A stretch of 64,000 bases of DNA. Origin: Pseudomonas gingeri (GTDB lineage Bacteria > Pseudomonadota > Gammaproteobacteria > Pseudomonadales > Pseudomonadaceae). The stretch lies in assembly GCF_013386115.1 (NCBI RefSeq), contig NZ_JACAOR010000014.1, positions 310,001 through 374,000 on the forward strand. Reading direction: 5' to 3'. This document shows, one piece after another, positions 33,168 through 40,471 of this stretch (positions within the stretch are counted from its first letter, which is position 1; each line of letters opens with the position of its first letter). The position numbers were made by a program, and so were the translations under genes. Under the pieces are notes generated by a model. It saw nothing but the letters and a program-made list of their open reading frames with translations, ran no database searches and had not been told where the DNA came from.

Positions 33168-34424
33168 ATGGCTGTGCAGCAAACCGTCACCGTGATCCCG
33201 CCGAATGCATCCCTGAACGGAAAGGTGACGCCGCCCGGCTCCAAGTCGATCACCAACCGGGCTCTGCTGCTCGCGGCCCTGGCCAAGGGCACCAGCCGTC
33301 TGTCCGGCGCGCTGAAAAGCGATGACACGCGACACATGTCCAATGCCCTGCGGCAAATGGGCGTGACCATCAGCGAGCCGGACGACACGACATTCGTGGT
33401 CACCGGCAGCGGCCAGTTGCAGGTCCCCGAGCAGCCCCTGTTCCTCGGCAATGCCGGGACCGCGGTGCGTTTCCTGACCGCCGCGGTGGGTACCGTCAAT
33501 GGCACCGTGGTGCTGGACGGCGACCACTACATGCAGAAACGCCCGATCGGCCCGCTGCTCGACGCCCTGCGTCGCGGTGGCCTGGATGTCGAGAGCGCCA
33601 CCGGTTGCCCACCGGTGACCGTGCGTGGCACCGGCCGGGTCCAGGCGCGCCGGTTCGAGATCGACGGTGGCCTGTCGAGCCAGTACGTGTCGGCATTGCT
33701 GATGCTGGCGGCTTGTGGCCAGGAGCCCGTGGAAGTCGCGCTGACCGGCAAGGATATCGGCGCCCGCGGTTATGTCGACCTGACCATCGCCTGCATGCGG
33801 GCCTTCGGGGCCCAGGTGGAAGTCCTCGACGAGACCCTGTGGCGTGTCTCGGCCACTGGCTACACCGCCTGTGATTATCAGGTCGAGCCGGATGCATCGG
33901 CGGCGACCTACCTGTGGGCGGCCGAGGCGCTGACCGCGGGACGGATCGACCTGGGCGTGGCGGGCGAGGATTTCACCCAGCCGGATGCCAAGGCCCTGGA
34001 AGTGATCCAGCAGTTTCCGAACATGCCGGCAGTGATCAACGGCTCGCAGATGCAGGACGCGATTCCGACCCTGGCGGTGCTGGCGGCGTTCAACCGCACG
34101 CCAGTACGTTTTGTCGAGCTGGCGAACTTGCGGGTCAAGGAGTGCGATCGGGTCCAGGCGTTGTTCGACGGCCTGAACGAAATCCGTTCCGGGCTGGCGG
34201 CGGTGGAGGGCGACGATTTGCTGGTGGCTGCCGATCCGGCGCTGGCGGGCACGACCTGCAACGCGTTGATCGATACCCACTCCGACCACCGCATTGCCAT
34301 GTGCTTTGCCCTGGCGGGCCTGAAGGTCGCCGGTATCCGTATCCAGGATCCGGACTGCGTCGCCAAGACCTACCCGGACTACTGGAAGGCCCTGGCGTCG
34401 CTGGGCGTGCAATACGCTTCCTGA
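33168..34424 (+). CDS. aroA: 3-phosphoshikimate 1-carboxyvinyltransferase (EPSP synthase), stand-alone
   Basis: A 418-residue enzyme joining phosphoenolpyruvate to shikimate-3-phosphate in aromatic amino-acid synthesis. Active-site blocks: PPGSKSITNRALLLAAL near residue 21, LGNAGTAVRF, DGDHYMQKRPIGPLLDAL, and DTHSDHRIAMCFAL near the end. The PEP-site loop keeps the Gly of the NAG motif. In many Pseudomonas the main copy is fused to prephenate dehydrogenase near hisC; this free-standing gene has no aromatic-pathway neighbours and may be a second enzyme. Convergent with the HAD gene. Confidence 0.93.
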   Translation: MAVQQTVTVIPPNASLNGKVTPPGSKSITNRALLLAALAKGTSRLSGALKSDDTRHMSNALRQMGVTISEPDDTTFVVTGSGQLQVPEQPLFLGNAGTAVRFLTAAVGTVNGTVVLDGDHYMQKRPIGPLLDALRRGGLDVESATGCPPVTVRGTGRVQARRFEIDGGLSSQYVSALLMLAACGQEPVEVALTGKDIGARGYVDLTIACMRAFGAQVEVLDETLWRVSATGYTACDYQVEPDASAATYLWAAEALTAGRIDLGVAGEDFTQPDAKALEVIQQFPNMPAVINGSQMQDAIPTLAVLAAFNRTPVRFVELANLRVKECDRVQALFDGLNEIRSGLAAVEGDDLLVAADPALAGTTCNALIDTHSDHRIAMCFALAGLKVAGIRIQDPDCVAKTYPDYWKALASLGVQYAS

Positions 34425-34437
34425 GGCAGGCGGCTGA

Positions 34438-35088
34438 TCAGGCCTGGAGCAGAGCCAGGCCCTGGTCGTTGCTGTCGATCGTCACCCGGCGATAATCCTC
34501 CAGCGTCGGGTGCGGGGTTTGCAACGGGTGACCGTGGGTCGCACTGATGACCACCACCGGGATCCCGGCCGCTTCCGCGGCGCCGATGCCGGCCGGCGCA
34601 TCTTCGAAAATCAGACATTGCGCGGGGGCCACGCCCAGGCGTTGCGCGGCCAGCAGGTAGCCGTCCGGTGCCGGTTTACCACGGCTCACGTCTTCGGCGC
34701 TGATCACCAGGTCGGGCAGGGCGATGCCGGCGGCGGCCATGCGGCTCTCTGCCAGGGCGCGCGGAGCCGAGGTCACCACGGCCCAGCGGTGCGGCGGCAG
34801 GGCCTTGAGAAAAGCCAGCGCGCCGTCGATGGCGACCACGCCTTCGACGTCGTCGATCTCGGCCTGGGAGATGGCGGCGGCTTCGCGCTCGGCGTCGACT
34901 CCCGGCAGGTTCTGGCGGCGCACGGTGTCGATGCTGCGCACGCCATGGATGGTCGGCAGGAACGCCTCGACATCCAGGCCGTGACGCCGTGCCCAGTTGC
35001 TCCAGACGCGCTCGGCGGCGGCGATCGAGTTGAGCAATGTCCCGTCCATATCGAACAGAAACGCCGCGAAGCGCTGACCTTCAAACAT
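34438..35088 (-). CDS. HAD-family phosphatase (sugar-phosphatase-like)
   Basis: A 216-residue HAD hydrolase. Motif I DMDGTLLNS with nucleophile and acid Asp, motif II VTSAP, motif III Lys in SRGKPAPDGYLLAAQ and motif IV FEDAPAGIGAAEAAG are complete, with a helical cap between residues 20 and 85. It resembles YfbT/GPP-type sugar or glycerol phosphatases. Start at 35088 behind AAGGGGGA. It may be transcribed alone, with a palindromic repeat upstream. Confidence 0.9.
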   Translation of the reverse strand: MFEGQRFAAFLFDMDGTLLNSIAAAERVWSNWARRHGLDVEAFLPTIHGVRSIDTVRRQNLPGVDAEREAAAISQAEIDDVEGVVAIDGALAFLKALPPHRWAVVTSAPRALAESRMAAAGIALPDLVISAEDVSRGKPAPDGYLLAAQRLGVAPAQCLIFEDAPAGIGAAEAAGIPVVVISATHGHPLQTPHPTLEDYRRVTIDSNDQGLALLQA

Positions 35089-35137
35089 GGCGTGTCCCCC
35101 TTCGGGTAAAGAGGCCATGCTAGCACGGGAGATGGAT

Positions 35138-35244
35138 GATCGTTCCCACGGTCCCCGTGGGAATGTCTCTCCGGACGCTCTGCGTCCGCTGTTGTCACGC
35201 GGAGCGTCACGGGCGGCATTCCCACGCAGGACGTGGAAACGGTC
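35138..35244. repeat. GATCGTTCCCACGC-family palindromic repeat, copy 4
   Basis: Left end GATCGTTCCCACGGTCCCCG, inner GGACGCTCTGCGTCC and GTCACGCGGAGCGTCAC, right end ACGTGGAAACGGTC as a diverged inverted copy. It fills the gap between the HAD and SDR genes. Confidence 0.75.
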
Positions 35245-35255
35245 ACGGATGGATA

Positions 35256-36098
35256 TCAGTCGAAGTGGGTGCTCAGCGAGAGCGCTTCCCACTGCTTGAT
35301 TTCCGCCAGATGAGCTTCGAGCTTGGCCCTGACGAACTGCACCGCATCCTGCCCGAGCAGCAGGTGTACCGGTGGCTCGGCGGACTCGACCACGGCCATC
35401 ATCGCCAGCGCCGCCTTGGCCGGATCGCCGACCTGGTTGCCGCTGCGTTGCCGGCGGGTTTCGCGCAGGACATCGAAGGAGGCGTCGTAGTCGGCGATGC
35501 TGCGTTCGGCGCGAACCATCGAGCGGCCGGCCCAGTCGGTGCGGAACGCCCCCGGCTCGATGGCGGTGACAAAGATGCCGAATGGCCTGACTTCCTTGCC
35601 CAGTGCTTCAGAGATACCTTCCAGGGCGAATTTGCTGCCGTGGTAGTAACCCAGGCCGGGGAAGGTGGTGATGCCGCCCATGGAGGTGACGTTGAGGATA
35701 TGCCCGCGACGGCGCTCGCGCATGAACGGCAACACCGCCTTGGTCACCGCCACCGCACCGAACACATTGACTTCGAATTGCTGGCGCAGGTCTTCCAGCG
35801 GCGACTCTTCGACCGGCCCTTCATGGCCATAGCCGGCGTTGTTCACCAGTACGTCGATCGCGCCGATCCGCGCTTCGATATCCGCCACCACCGCCGGCAC
35901 GACGGCCGTGTCGGTGACGTCCAGCAACTGCCCGAACGACAGGCCCGGACGGCTGTTTTCAAAGGCCAGGCGCGCCGCTTCGTTGCGCAGGGTGCCCACC
36001 ACCCGATGGCCGGCGGCGAGCAACGCTTCGGCCAGGGCCTTGCCGAAACCCGAGCTGACGCCCGTGATAAACCAGGTTTTTTGCGTGAACTGAGTCAT
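35256..36098 (-). CDS. short-chain dehydrogenase/reductase
   Basis: A 280-residue SDR. TGVSSGFG (cofactor site), VNNAGYG, catalytic Ser in NVTSMGG and YHGSK are present. The sequence GFGKALAEALLAAGHRVVGTLRN resembles the broad oxidoreductase group often paired with LysR genes. The start at 36098 follows CTGGAGG. Divergent from a LysR gene, 134 bases apart. Substrate unknown. Confidence 0.92.
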   Translation of the reverse strand: MTQFTQKTWFITGVSSGFGKALAEALLAAGHRVVGTLRNEAARLAFENSRPGLSFGQLLDVTDTAVVPAVVADIEARIGAIDVLVNNAGYGHEGPVEESPLEDLRQQFEVNVFGAVAVTKAVLPFMRERRRGHILNVTSMGGITTFPGLGYYHGSKFALEGISEALGKEVRPFGIFVTAIEPGAFRTDWAGRSMVRAERSIADYDASFDVLRETRRQRSGNQVGDPAKAALAMMAVVESAEPPVHLLLGQDAVQFVRAKLEAHLAEIKQWEALSLSTHFD

Positions 36099-36175
36099 GG
36101 TGCATCCTCCAGGGAACAGACCTGCAGTTCACCCCATCGACACTCTTCAGACAATCCACTCAATACTGGCAGGGC

Positions 36176-36197
36176 TATTAAGTCAGGGTTCATAATA
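36176..36197. promoter_or_regulatory. candidate LysR site in the second SDR-LysR gap
   Basis: TATTA and TAATA arms spaced by 12 bases; inside lies GGTTCATAAT (36187-36196), identical to ten bases of the inverted repeat at 31634-31643. A shared regulator or a related pair of LysR proteins could read both. Confidence 0.45.
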
Positions 36198-36232
36198 AGC
36201 GCCGATGTCGACTATTCAATGAGGAAGGTGCC

Positions 36233-37183
36233 ATGCGTCAGGATCAACTCGATGGGCTGGTGACCTTTGTCCATGTGGCCGAACTTTCCAGCTTCACGGC
36301 GGCGGCGACCCGCCTCGGAGTCAGTCCGTCGGCGGTCAGCCAGGTCATTCGCAATCTGGAGCAGCGCCTGGGCATCGCCTTGTTCAATCGCACCACCCGC
36401 AGCGTGGCCCTGAGCGAGGCGGGCGTGCGCTTCCTGGAGCGGGTGATGCCGGCGGTCAGGGAACTCAGCGCGGCCGCCGAGGAACTGGGTGACAGCAGCG
36501 GCCAGCCCTCGGGACTGCTGCGGTTGAATGTGCCACGGTCGGCCTACCTGACAGTATTGCAACCGATCCTCAAGGGCTTTCTCGACGCCTATCCGGAGAT
36601 CGACCTGGAGATCAGCCTGGAAAACTCCCTGGTGGATATCGTGCGCCAGGGTTATGACTGCGGTATCCGGTTTGGCGGGCATGTCGAGCAGGACATGGTG
36701 GCCGTGAGGATCGGTCCGCCGCTGGCGGTGCATGTGGTGGCGTCGCCGACCTATCTGGAGCAGCACGGTATTCCCCTGCATCCGCGGGAGCTGGTCGGGC
36801 ACCCATGTTTCGGTTTCCGCCCGTCCGGCAGCGGTGTGGTTGAGCGCTGGGCCTTCGGCAAGGACGGCGAAAACCTGCAGATCGCCGTCAATGGCCGGCT
36901 GATCGTCAATGATTCCGGCGTGCTGGTGCAGTCGGCGCTGGACGGCCAGGGCATCGCCTACATGGTCAACGGCTATATCGAGCCGTTCCTGGCCGACGGT
37001 CGCCTGGTCCGGCTGCTGGCGGACTGGAGCCCGACGCTGCCCAGCTACACCCTGTACTATCCGGATCGCCGCCAGGGCACCCGCAAGCTGCGGGCGCTGA
37101 TCGATTATCTGAAAGCGGTGGACTGGACACAGACCCAGGGTTGCAGCGCTCTGCTGCGGACCGATGCACGCCCGGCAGGCTGA
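36233..37183 (+). CDS. LysR-family transcriptional regulator
   Basis: A 316-residue LysR protein: HTH SSFTAAATRLGVSPSAVSQVIRNLEQRL, wing LFNRTTRSVALSEAG, effector domain from about residue 93 (LLRLNVPRSAYLTV). Start ATG 36233 behind GAGGAAGG. It faces an SDR gene and precedes a secreted hydrolase gene. A hairpin with arms CCGGGTTATT/AATAAACCCGG (37186-37222) follows and may end the transcript. Confidence 0.92.
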   Translation: MRQDQLDGLVTFVHVAELSSFTAAATRLGVSPSAVSQVIRNLEQRLGIALFNRTTRSVALSEAGVRFLERVMPAVRELSAAAEELGDSSGQPSGLLRLNVPRSAYLTVLQPILKGFLDAYPEIDLEISLENSLVDIVRQGYDCGIRFGGHVEQDMVAVRIGPPLAVHVVASPTYLEQHGIPLHPRELVGHPCFGFRPSGSGVVERWAFGKDGENLQIAVNGRLIVNDSGVLVQSALDGQGIAYMVNGYIEPFLADGRLVRLLADWSPTLPSYTLYYPDRRQGTRKLRALIDYLKAVDWTQTQGCSALLRTDARPAG

Positions 37184-37314
37184 ATCCGGGTTATTTTTCA
37201 GGGGGCACTGGAATAAACCCGGCGCTCGTTCGTCGGACTCGGGCAAACCACTCTGACACAGCAGGAACGTCGCTCAGGCGCCCTGAAACCCGATCCCCTT
37301 GCGAGATGAGCCCG

Positions 37315-38091
37315 ATGAATCTTTCCAAAGCCCGTTCCCTGTTTGCCGCCGCATCCCTGGCTTTCCTGGCCGCCGGCACTGCCAGCGCCGCCCCGGCCGC
37401 GCCGATCCACAATATCGTGCTGGTGCACGGGGCTTTTGTTACCGGCGCCGGTTGGAAACCAGTCTACGACATCCTGGTCAAGGACGGTTACCACGTATCG
37501 ATCGCCCAGCATCCCCTGACCGGTTTCAGCGATGACGTGACCGCGGTCAAGCGCATTCTGGCGATGCAGGACGGCCCGACCATCCTGGTCGGCCACAGCT
37601 ATGGCGGTGCGGTGATTTCCGATGCCGGTACCGATGAGCATGTGGCGGGCCTGGTCTATATCGCCGCCCACGCCCTGGATATCGGTGAGACCGAGGCCGC
37701 CAACGGCAAGCTCTATCCCAACGCCACCAAGGCGGTGAAGAAGACCGCGGATGGTTTCCTCTACCTCGATCCGGCGTTCTACCCGGCCGATTTCGCCGCT
37801 GACCTGCCCAAGGCCCAGGCCGAGTTCGAAGCCAATGCCCAGGCGCTGACTTCAGCGTCGGTGTTCACCACCGCCGCCACCTCGGCTGCCTGGAAAACCA
37901 AGCCGAGCTGGTACGCGGTAGCCAAGTCGGACCGGATCATCAACCCGGACCTGGAGCGCATGTACGCCAAGCGCGCCAACAGCCACACCATTGAAATCGC
38001 CGGTGCCAGCCATGCGGTCTACGAGTCGCATCCGAAGGAAGTGGCCGCCCTGATCGAGCAGGCGGCCAAGCACGCCCTGGACGCCAAATAG
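37315..38091 (+). CDS. secreted alpha/beta hydrolase
   Basis: 258 residues with a signal peptide (SLFAAASLAFLAAGTASA-AP). The fold motifs are LVHGAFVTGAGW (oxyanion hole), the nucleophile elbow GHSYGG and the catalytic His in GASHAVYESHP. It matches the small esterase-like group that includes periplasmic versions. ATG 37315 chosen for distance to the GAG site; 37306 is possible. It stands 131 bases after the LysR gene and could be under its control. Substrate unknown. Confidence 0.85.
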   Translation: MNLSKARSLFAAASLAFLAAGTASAAPAAPIHNIVLVHGAFVTGAGWKPVYDILVKDGYHVSIAQHPLTGFSDDVTAVKRILAMQDGPTILVGHSYGGAVISDAGTDEHVAGLVYIAAHALDIGETEAANGKLYPNATKAVKKTADGFLYLDPAFYPADFAADLPKAQAEFEANAQALTSASVFTTAATSAAWKTKPSWYAVAKSDRIINPDLERMYAKRANSHTIEIAGASHAVYESHPKEVAALIEQAAKHALDAK

Positions 38092-38113
38092 GTCGTCGGG
38101 GTTGCCGGGCGGG

Positions 38114-38398
38114 CTAGACGAAAGCCTGTCCGGTAAACCCGCGAGGCAGGCGCTGACGACCGGGCAGGGCGGTCAGGCGCTGGACCCAGGCCGCGCGCCA
38201 GTCGTTGGCGGTGTGCTGGGTCTTGGCCTTGCGCGCCGCCCGGCGCGCGGCGTTGCGCTGGTCCTTGCGGGTGGCCTTGAAGGCGTCGGTATTGCGGCAA
38301 CTGCGGCATTTCACGCGGGCCAGTTCGGTGCTGGACAGCAGATTGTCGCCGTGGCGACCGCAGGCCAGATGCCCGTCGGTCTTGAAGTGGGTAATCAT
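38114..38398 (-). CDS. small basic zinc-ribbon-like protein, 94 residues
   Basis: Residues 1-40 contain HLACGRHGD and VKCRSCRNTD, together C-x2-H and C-x2-C, a plausible zinc ribbon. The remainder is strongly basic (RKDQRNAARRAARKAK), suggesting nucleic-acid contact. The start at 38398 follows GAGGAG. A perfect palindrome CAGGGGCCCCTG lies 22 bases upstream. Not a recognised family. Confidence 0.65.
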   Translation of the reverse strand: MITHFKTDGHLACGRHGDNLLSSTELARVKCRSCRNTDAFKATRKDQRNAARRAARKAKTQHTANDWRAAWVQRLTALPGRQRLPRGFTGQAFV

Positions 38399-38532
38399 GG
38401 TTATTCTCCTCGGGACCGTCAGGGGCCCCTGTAAACGGTGGACGTGCGCACCCGGCAGATCGTTCAATCCATTTACCTGGCTGTCGCCCCGGCGGCAGGT
38501 CGTTCGCGTTTTGCCTACACTGGAGATTCAAC

Positions 38533-38549
38533 GCCCGGACGGTCCGGGC
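38533..38549. promoter_or_regulatory. perfect inverted repeat before a small gene
   Basis: GCCCGGAC, one base, GTCCGGGC: eight-base perfect arms, 19 bases before the ATG at 38569. Candidate operator or leader hairpin. Confidence 0.35.
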
Positions 38550-38568
38550 ATCCTGATGCGAGGTGCGT

Positions 38569-38772
38569 ATGGATACCCAGCCTGCTTCCCTGGTCGAGCC
38601 GTTTGCGCGGTGGCCCTTCAGTGCCATGCCCTGGCGCGAGGTGCCCGTGCCGCAGGAGGACGAACTCGGCGAAGACGACACCCCCGATGAACCCCCACCG
38701 CAAACCTGGAAGCACCCCGACGATGGCAAGGAGATGCCGGAGCGCGACCGGGAAACACCGCTGAAACCCTGA
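38569..38772 (+). CDS. small acidic, proline-rich protein, 67 residues
   Basis: MDTQPASLVEPFARWPF opens a protein dominated by Pro, Glu and Asp (QEDELGEDDTPDEPPPQ). It is probably disordered, with no membrane segment. GAGGTG precedes the ATG; an in-frame GTG at 38563 is possible. No family known. The gap 38773-38960 after it shows no structure. Confidence 0.5.
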   Translation: MDTQPASLVEPFARWPFSAMPWREVPVPQEDELGEDDTPDEPPPQTWKHPDDGKEMPERDRETPLKP

Positions 38773-38960
38773 ATTCGCCGGGGCCTGCCGCTGCCCGTCC
38801 ATGCGATGGGCAGCGCTGTTCCGGGGGGCTGCCTGCCCCGACCTGATCCGTGCGCAGTAGCGATCCAGAGCCTTTCGCCCTTGCTGACCGACGGCAGAGG
38901 GATCATGATCGCGGTCCCGATAGCCTTCGCCGTTCAAGGCCACTTTCAGGTAGAAAACCG

Positions 38961-39260
38961 ATGAATCATGAAATTCGTGTCGTTGCCATTCTTCAAGCCA
39001 AGCCGGGCAAGGCCCGCGAACTGGAAGCCGCGCTGAAGGCCGTCGTGGTGCCCTCGCGCGCCGAACCCGGTTGCCGTGAATACGTCCTGCATGTCGACCA
39101 GGAAAATGCCGAGCGTTTCGTTTTCGTCGAGCGCTGGACCGATATGGCCGCGATCGAACACCACCGCGATACCAAGCACTACAAGGCGCTGGGTGCTGCA
39201 GTGGCCGACCTGGTTCTGAGCCGGCAAGTCCTGCTGATGGACGAGGTTCCAGGGCAGTAA
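38961..39260 (+). CDS. putative quinol monooxygenase, ABM domain
   Basis: A 99-residue ferredoxin-like-fold protein of the antibiotic-biosynthesis-monooxygenase family: VVAILQAKPGKARELEAALKAVV, EPGCREYVLHVD and RFVFVERWTDMAAIEHH are its standard blocks. Relatives such as YgiN oxidise quinols without a cofactor and work as dimers. The ribosome site is weak. It seems to be a single-gene unit. Biological substrate unknown. Confidence 0.88.
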   Translation: MNHEIRVVAILQAKPGKARELEAALKAVVVPSRAEPGCREYVLHVDQENAERFVFVERWTDMAAIEHHRDTKHYKALGAAVADLVLSRQVLLMDEVPGQ

Positions 39261-39269
39261 CGCCGGCAT

Positions 39270-39287
39270 GCAGGGAGGCCTCCCTGC
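39270..39287. terminator. perfect 18-base palindrome between convergent genes
   Basis: GCAGGGAGGCCTCCCTGC lies in the 39-base gap between two convergent stops, where a two-way terminator would be expected. No T-run follows, so it may instead slow polymerase or protect 3' ends. Confidence 0.35.
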
Positions 39288-39299
39288 CTCCCTGTGATC

Positions 39300-40112
39300 T
39301 CAGAACCGCAAGGTCGCGCCAGTGGTGAACCACTGGTCGCGATCACCGTTCAGGTGCCGCCCGACCACCAGGTCGATATCGAGCTTCTCGCCGAGATGCA
39401 GGCGCGGTCCGGCCTGCCAACCCTGGTCACCATGCTGCTGCCCGAAACGCTCGGCCACCAGCGTCAGTGAACGAGCTACGTCATATTCCACACCGGTCCC
39501 CCAGGTCAGGGCGTGATTCTGTTCGCCATCGTCGTAGGCCTGGGTCCAGCCGCCGCTGACGGTCAGGCGTAGCGGATCGATAGGCTGGTAGGTCAGCGGC
39601 ACGTTCAGGTCGACGCCGTCGAAAGCGTGTCGACGGGCCGTGGCGAAGTGCAGCGCTGCCGACAGCGCGGCTTCCAGGCCAAGGTCGGTCCGGCTGAGCA
39701 GGGCGGTCTTGAGGTGTGGGCTGAGCAGTGTCTGGTGCTGGCCGTCGTCGCGACTGCGATTGATATCGGCACCCAGTTGCAGTCCGGGCAGGCTGCTGGG
39801 CGTGCAGTCCTGGGACAGCACGGTTTCCCCGCTCGATGCGTGGTGCCGGCCGCTCTTGTACCAGGTGTCGATATTGCATTCTCCAGGGGCGTTGATGCCG
39901 CCGTCGTCGACCACATAGGAGCCACCCGCGGCCTGGGCCTTGGAGTAGATCGACAGCAGCGCGAAGGTGCCGAGGGTCGCACCGACGAACAGCAGGGTGC
40001 GGCGCAGGGTGCGTTGCCGGGCGCGGGGCAGCGCCTGATAGAGGGACGTGTATTGGCCGGTGCGGGGCGGGCGCCCGCTCGGCGTGCCGCGGCGAGCGTT
40101 GTGCTTTTGCAT
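39300..40112 (-). CDS. predicted outer-membrane beta-barrel protein
   Basis: 270 residues from the ATG at 40112 behind AAGGAG. A long basic N-terminus and one hydrophobic stretch (TLLFVGATLGTFALLSIYSKAQAA) act as signal. The rest alternates in a barrel-like way (LTYQPIDPLRLTVSGGWTQAY, GVEYDVARSLTLVAERFG) and ends in Phe (TTGATLRF), as barrel proteins do for Bam recognition. The family is not recognised. Last gene of the leftward mgtA-linked series, 11 bases after the DUF2493 gene. Confidence 0.65.
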   Translation of the reverse strand: MQKHNARRGTPSGRPPRTGQYTSLYQALPRARQRTLRRTLLFVGATLGTFALLSIYSKAQAAGGSYVVDDGGINAPGECNIDTWYKSGRHHASSGETVLSQDCTPSSLPGLQLGADINRSRDDGQHQTLLSPHLKTALLSRTDLGLEAALSAALHFATARRHAFDGVDLNVPLTYQPIDPLRLTVSGGWTQAYDDGEQNHALTWGTGVEYDVARSLTLVAERFGQQHGDQGWQAGPRLHLGEKLDIDLVVGRHLNGDRDQWFTTGATLRF

Positions 40113-40123
40113 GGGAGGCTCCT

Positions 40124-40471
40124 TCAATCGTCGATGGGCAGGGTTTCAATGCCGATGGCCCGGGCTTGTGCCACCAGCTCTTCGGTGTCGTTGCCGCCGG
40201 GAAAGGCGAGCACCAGGTCCGGCTCGCTGTCGAGCAGCATGAACTGGTTGCGGCGGCGCTCGGCCTGCTTGCCATAGAGCTGCCAGTTGGAGGGGTAGCG
40301 CACGAGATGGGTACCGGTTTCCCGGGCCCAGTCCTCGATAGTGCTGCCCAGGTACTGGTTGCCGCCGTGGATCAATACCTCGATCCGGCGCACCTGCTGG
40401 TAGGCCTCCAGGACCTTGCGGCAACGGGTGGCGTTCATGTAGTAGCGCCCGGCGCAGATCAGGACGCGCAT
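40124..40471 (-). CDS. DUF2493 (YspA/SLOG-type) protein
   Basis: A 115-residue Rossmann-like protein. MRVLICAGRYY, VLIHGGNQYLGSTIEDWARE and LVLAFPGGNDTEELV match DUF2493, a small branch of the SLOG superfamily thought to bind nucleotide-derived ligands. Its start lies inside the Na/Pi symporter gene (13-base overlap), so the two are co-translated. Ligand and role are unknown. Confidence 0.82.
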   Translation of the reverse strand: MRVLICAGRYYMNATRCRKVLEAYQQVRRIEVLIHGGNQYLGSTIEDWARETGTHLVRYPSNWQLYGKQAERRRNQFMLLDSEPDLVLAFPGGNDTEELVAQARAIGIETLPIDD

